Shown piece by piece: positions 63,018-64,000 of a stretch of DNA of 64,000 bases (positions within the stretch are counted from its first letter, which is position 1; the number at the start of each line of letters is the position of its first letter). This DNA comes from Prochlorococcus sp. AG-418-M08 (GTDB lineage: Bacteria; Cyanobacteriota; Cyanobacteriia; PCC-6307; Cyanobiaceae): assembly GCA_003213955.1 (NCBI GenBank), contig QCMG01000001.1, positions 124,001 to 188,000 on the forward strand, read 5' to 3'. The notes under the pieces were generated by a model that saw only the letters and a list, made by a program, of their open reading frames with translations, was not told the origin of the DNA and made no database searches. A program made the translations under genes and the position numbers.

Positions 63018-64000
63018 TTAATCTTCCAAATCTGTTACTGCTCCTAAACTTGATGTGCTAACTATTCTTGCATATTTAGAAAGAACTCCTTTTTTATATT
63101 TTTTAGTTGGCTTTTCCCAGCTAATTCTTCTCTTTTCTAATTCCTCATCAGATAGTTCAACTTCAATTAATTGATTTACTGCATCAACCGTAATTAAATC
63201 CCCTTCTCTTATTAACGCTATATTTCCGCCTACTGCTGCCTCGGGTGCAACATGTCCAACAACAAGGCCATATGTGCCGCCACTAAATCTACCATCAGTT
63301 ATTAGAGCTACTTTTTCTCCTAGTCCTTGCCCAACAATTGCGGATGTAGGAGCTAACATTTCTCTCATTCCTGGTCCGCCAACAGGGCCTTCATTTCTTA
63401 TGACAACGACATTACCAGCTTTGATATCATTATTCAAAATTGATTTAAGACAATCCTCCTCACTTTCAAAAATACGAGCAGGTCCCTTTAATACAGGGTT
63501 CTTTACTCCACTAATTTTGGCTACGCAACCTTCCGAGGCTAAGTTGCCTTTTAGAATCGCTAAGTGACCTTTTTTATAAAGCGGGTTTTCAATATCTCGG
63601 ATGACATCTTGATTCTCTGGAGGATTATCTGGAATATCAATTAATGATTCAACTATTGTTTTACCCTCTATGTTTCTACAATTGCCATGTATCAAACCTG
63701 CATTCAAAAGAATTTTCATAACTTGAGGAATTCCACCTGCTTTATGAAGATCTACTGTTACATATTTGCCACTAGGTTTTAAGTCGCAAATTACAGGTAC
63801 CTTTTGTCTTATTTTTTCAAAATCTTCGATATTAATATCAATACCTGCAGTGTTCGCTATAGCTAATATGTGAAGTACCGCATTTGTAGAACCTCCAATA
63901 GCCATGATTACAGATATTGCATTTTCAAAAGATTCTTTAGTCATAAGATCTAGTGGCCTGATATCTTTTTTAATTGCATCTAAAAGTATTTCTGCACTTT
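63018..64000 (-). CDS. ilvD: Dihydroxy-acid dehydratase, 5' part beyond window
   Basis: About 327 C-terminal residues are visible; the frame is open to base 64000 without a start. [49 protein letters not shown] and [11 protein letters not shown] with [11 protein letters not shown] are IlvD/Edd signatures. It dehydrates dihydroxy-isovalerate and -methylvalerate in branched-chain amino acid synthesis. The N-terminal Fe-S Cys are outside the window. Some 240 residues are missing by family length. Confidence 0.95.
   Translation of the reverse strand, partial: SAEILLDAIKKDIRPLDLMTKESFENAISVIMAIGGSTNAVLHILAIANTAGIDINIEDFEKIRQKVPVICDLKPSGKYVTVDLHKAGGIPQVMKILLNAGLIHGNCRNIEGKTIVESLIDIPDNPPENQDVIRDIENPLYKKGHLAILKGNLASEGCVAKISGVKNPVLKGPARIFESEEDCLKSILNNDIKAGNVVVIRNEGPVGGPGMREMLAPTSAIVGQGLGEKVALITDGRFSGGTYGLVVGHVAPEAAVGGNIALIREGDLITVDAVNQLIEVELSDEELEKRRISWEKPTKKYKKGVLSKYARIVSTSSLGAVTDLED

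Noticed and set aside
1-64000. tRNA genes, CRISPR arrays, insertion sequences, prophage or integrase genes
   Set aside because: I looked for cloverleaf-like GGTTC-A blocks, regularly spaced repeats and transposase/integrase motifs while reading and saw none that held up. A covariance-model scan would be needed to exclude a tRNA fully.

Overview
The window is a stretch of a very AT-rich, tightly packed cyanobacterial chromosome. Gene content and order point to a high-light-adapted Prochlorococcus. The evidence is: paired high-light-inducible (Hli) proteins; petN next to psb29/thf1, clpP and ftsH; pcyA next to a devBCA-type exporter; chlP; ferredoxin-type sulfite reductase; and the run rpe-glpX-hemA-glgC-gnd-pgl. 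I saw no tRNA, rRNA, CRISPR array, insertion sequence or integrase. Strain identity is inferred from memory of gene order, not searched.

Region by region. 1-10 kb is an accessory-looking zone of very small genes: a truncated SGNH hydrolase, two hli genes behind a probable RpaB/HLR1 promoter, a Trp-rich protein, and many unrecognised 28-90 residue proteins, often membrane proteins. It includes a back-to-back cluster of four tiny membrane proteins (5188-5866), a 36-codon ORF that appears to start at AUU behind a perfect Shine-Dalgarno sequence (4201-4324), and a probable frameshift (9258-9508). 10-14.2 kb holds a two-TM potassium channel with an RCK domain and pstC-pstA-pstB behind a clear PHO box; pstS is not adjacent. 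14.2-15.2 kb has micro-ORFs and a candidate small RNA ending in a strong terminator. 15.4-21.2 kb is a complete four-gene ligase-associated DNA repair operon (MBL exonuclease, ATP-dependent ligase, Lhr-Core-type helicase, PdeM phosphoesterase). Upstream of it on the same strand lie a small membrane protein, an orphan IF-2 N-domain protein, a DUF2130 coiled-coil/nuclease-like protein and a possible ribbon-helix-helix protein.

23.9-27.9 kb is a second zone of small unknown genes. 28-34 kb is proteostasis and photosynthetic upkeep: petN, psb29, clpP, ftsH, a DUF3148 protein and a two-subunit M16 peptidase pair. 34.2-38 kb carries pcyA and devBCA. 39-40.5 kb is rpsB-tsf behind a leader RNA that can form a pseudoknot. 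40.5-54 kb carries recG, two M15-type peptidases, sir, glyS, chlP, typA and lptB. 54.1-64 kb carries ccsB, then the Calvin/pentose phosphate/glycogen group (rpe, glpX, glgC, gnd, pgl) with hemA, a CIA30 protein and a truncated ilvD at the edge.

Themes that tie the genes together are light stress (hli, psb29-ftsH), phosphate acquisition (PHO box-pstCAB), DNA end repair (15-21 kb) and day/night carbon flux (rpe to pgl). Many genes use TTG or GTG starts (pcyA, recG, glyS, sir, glpX and others).
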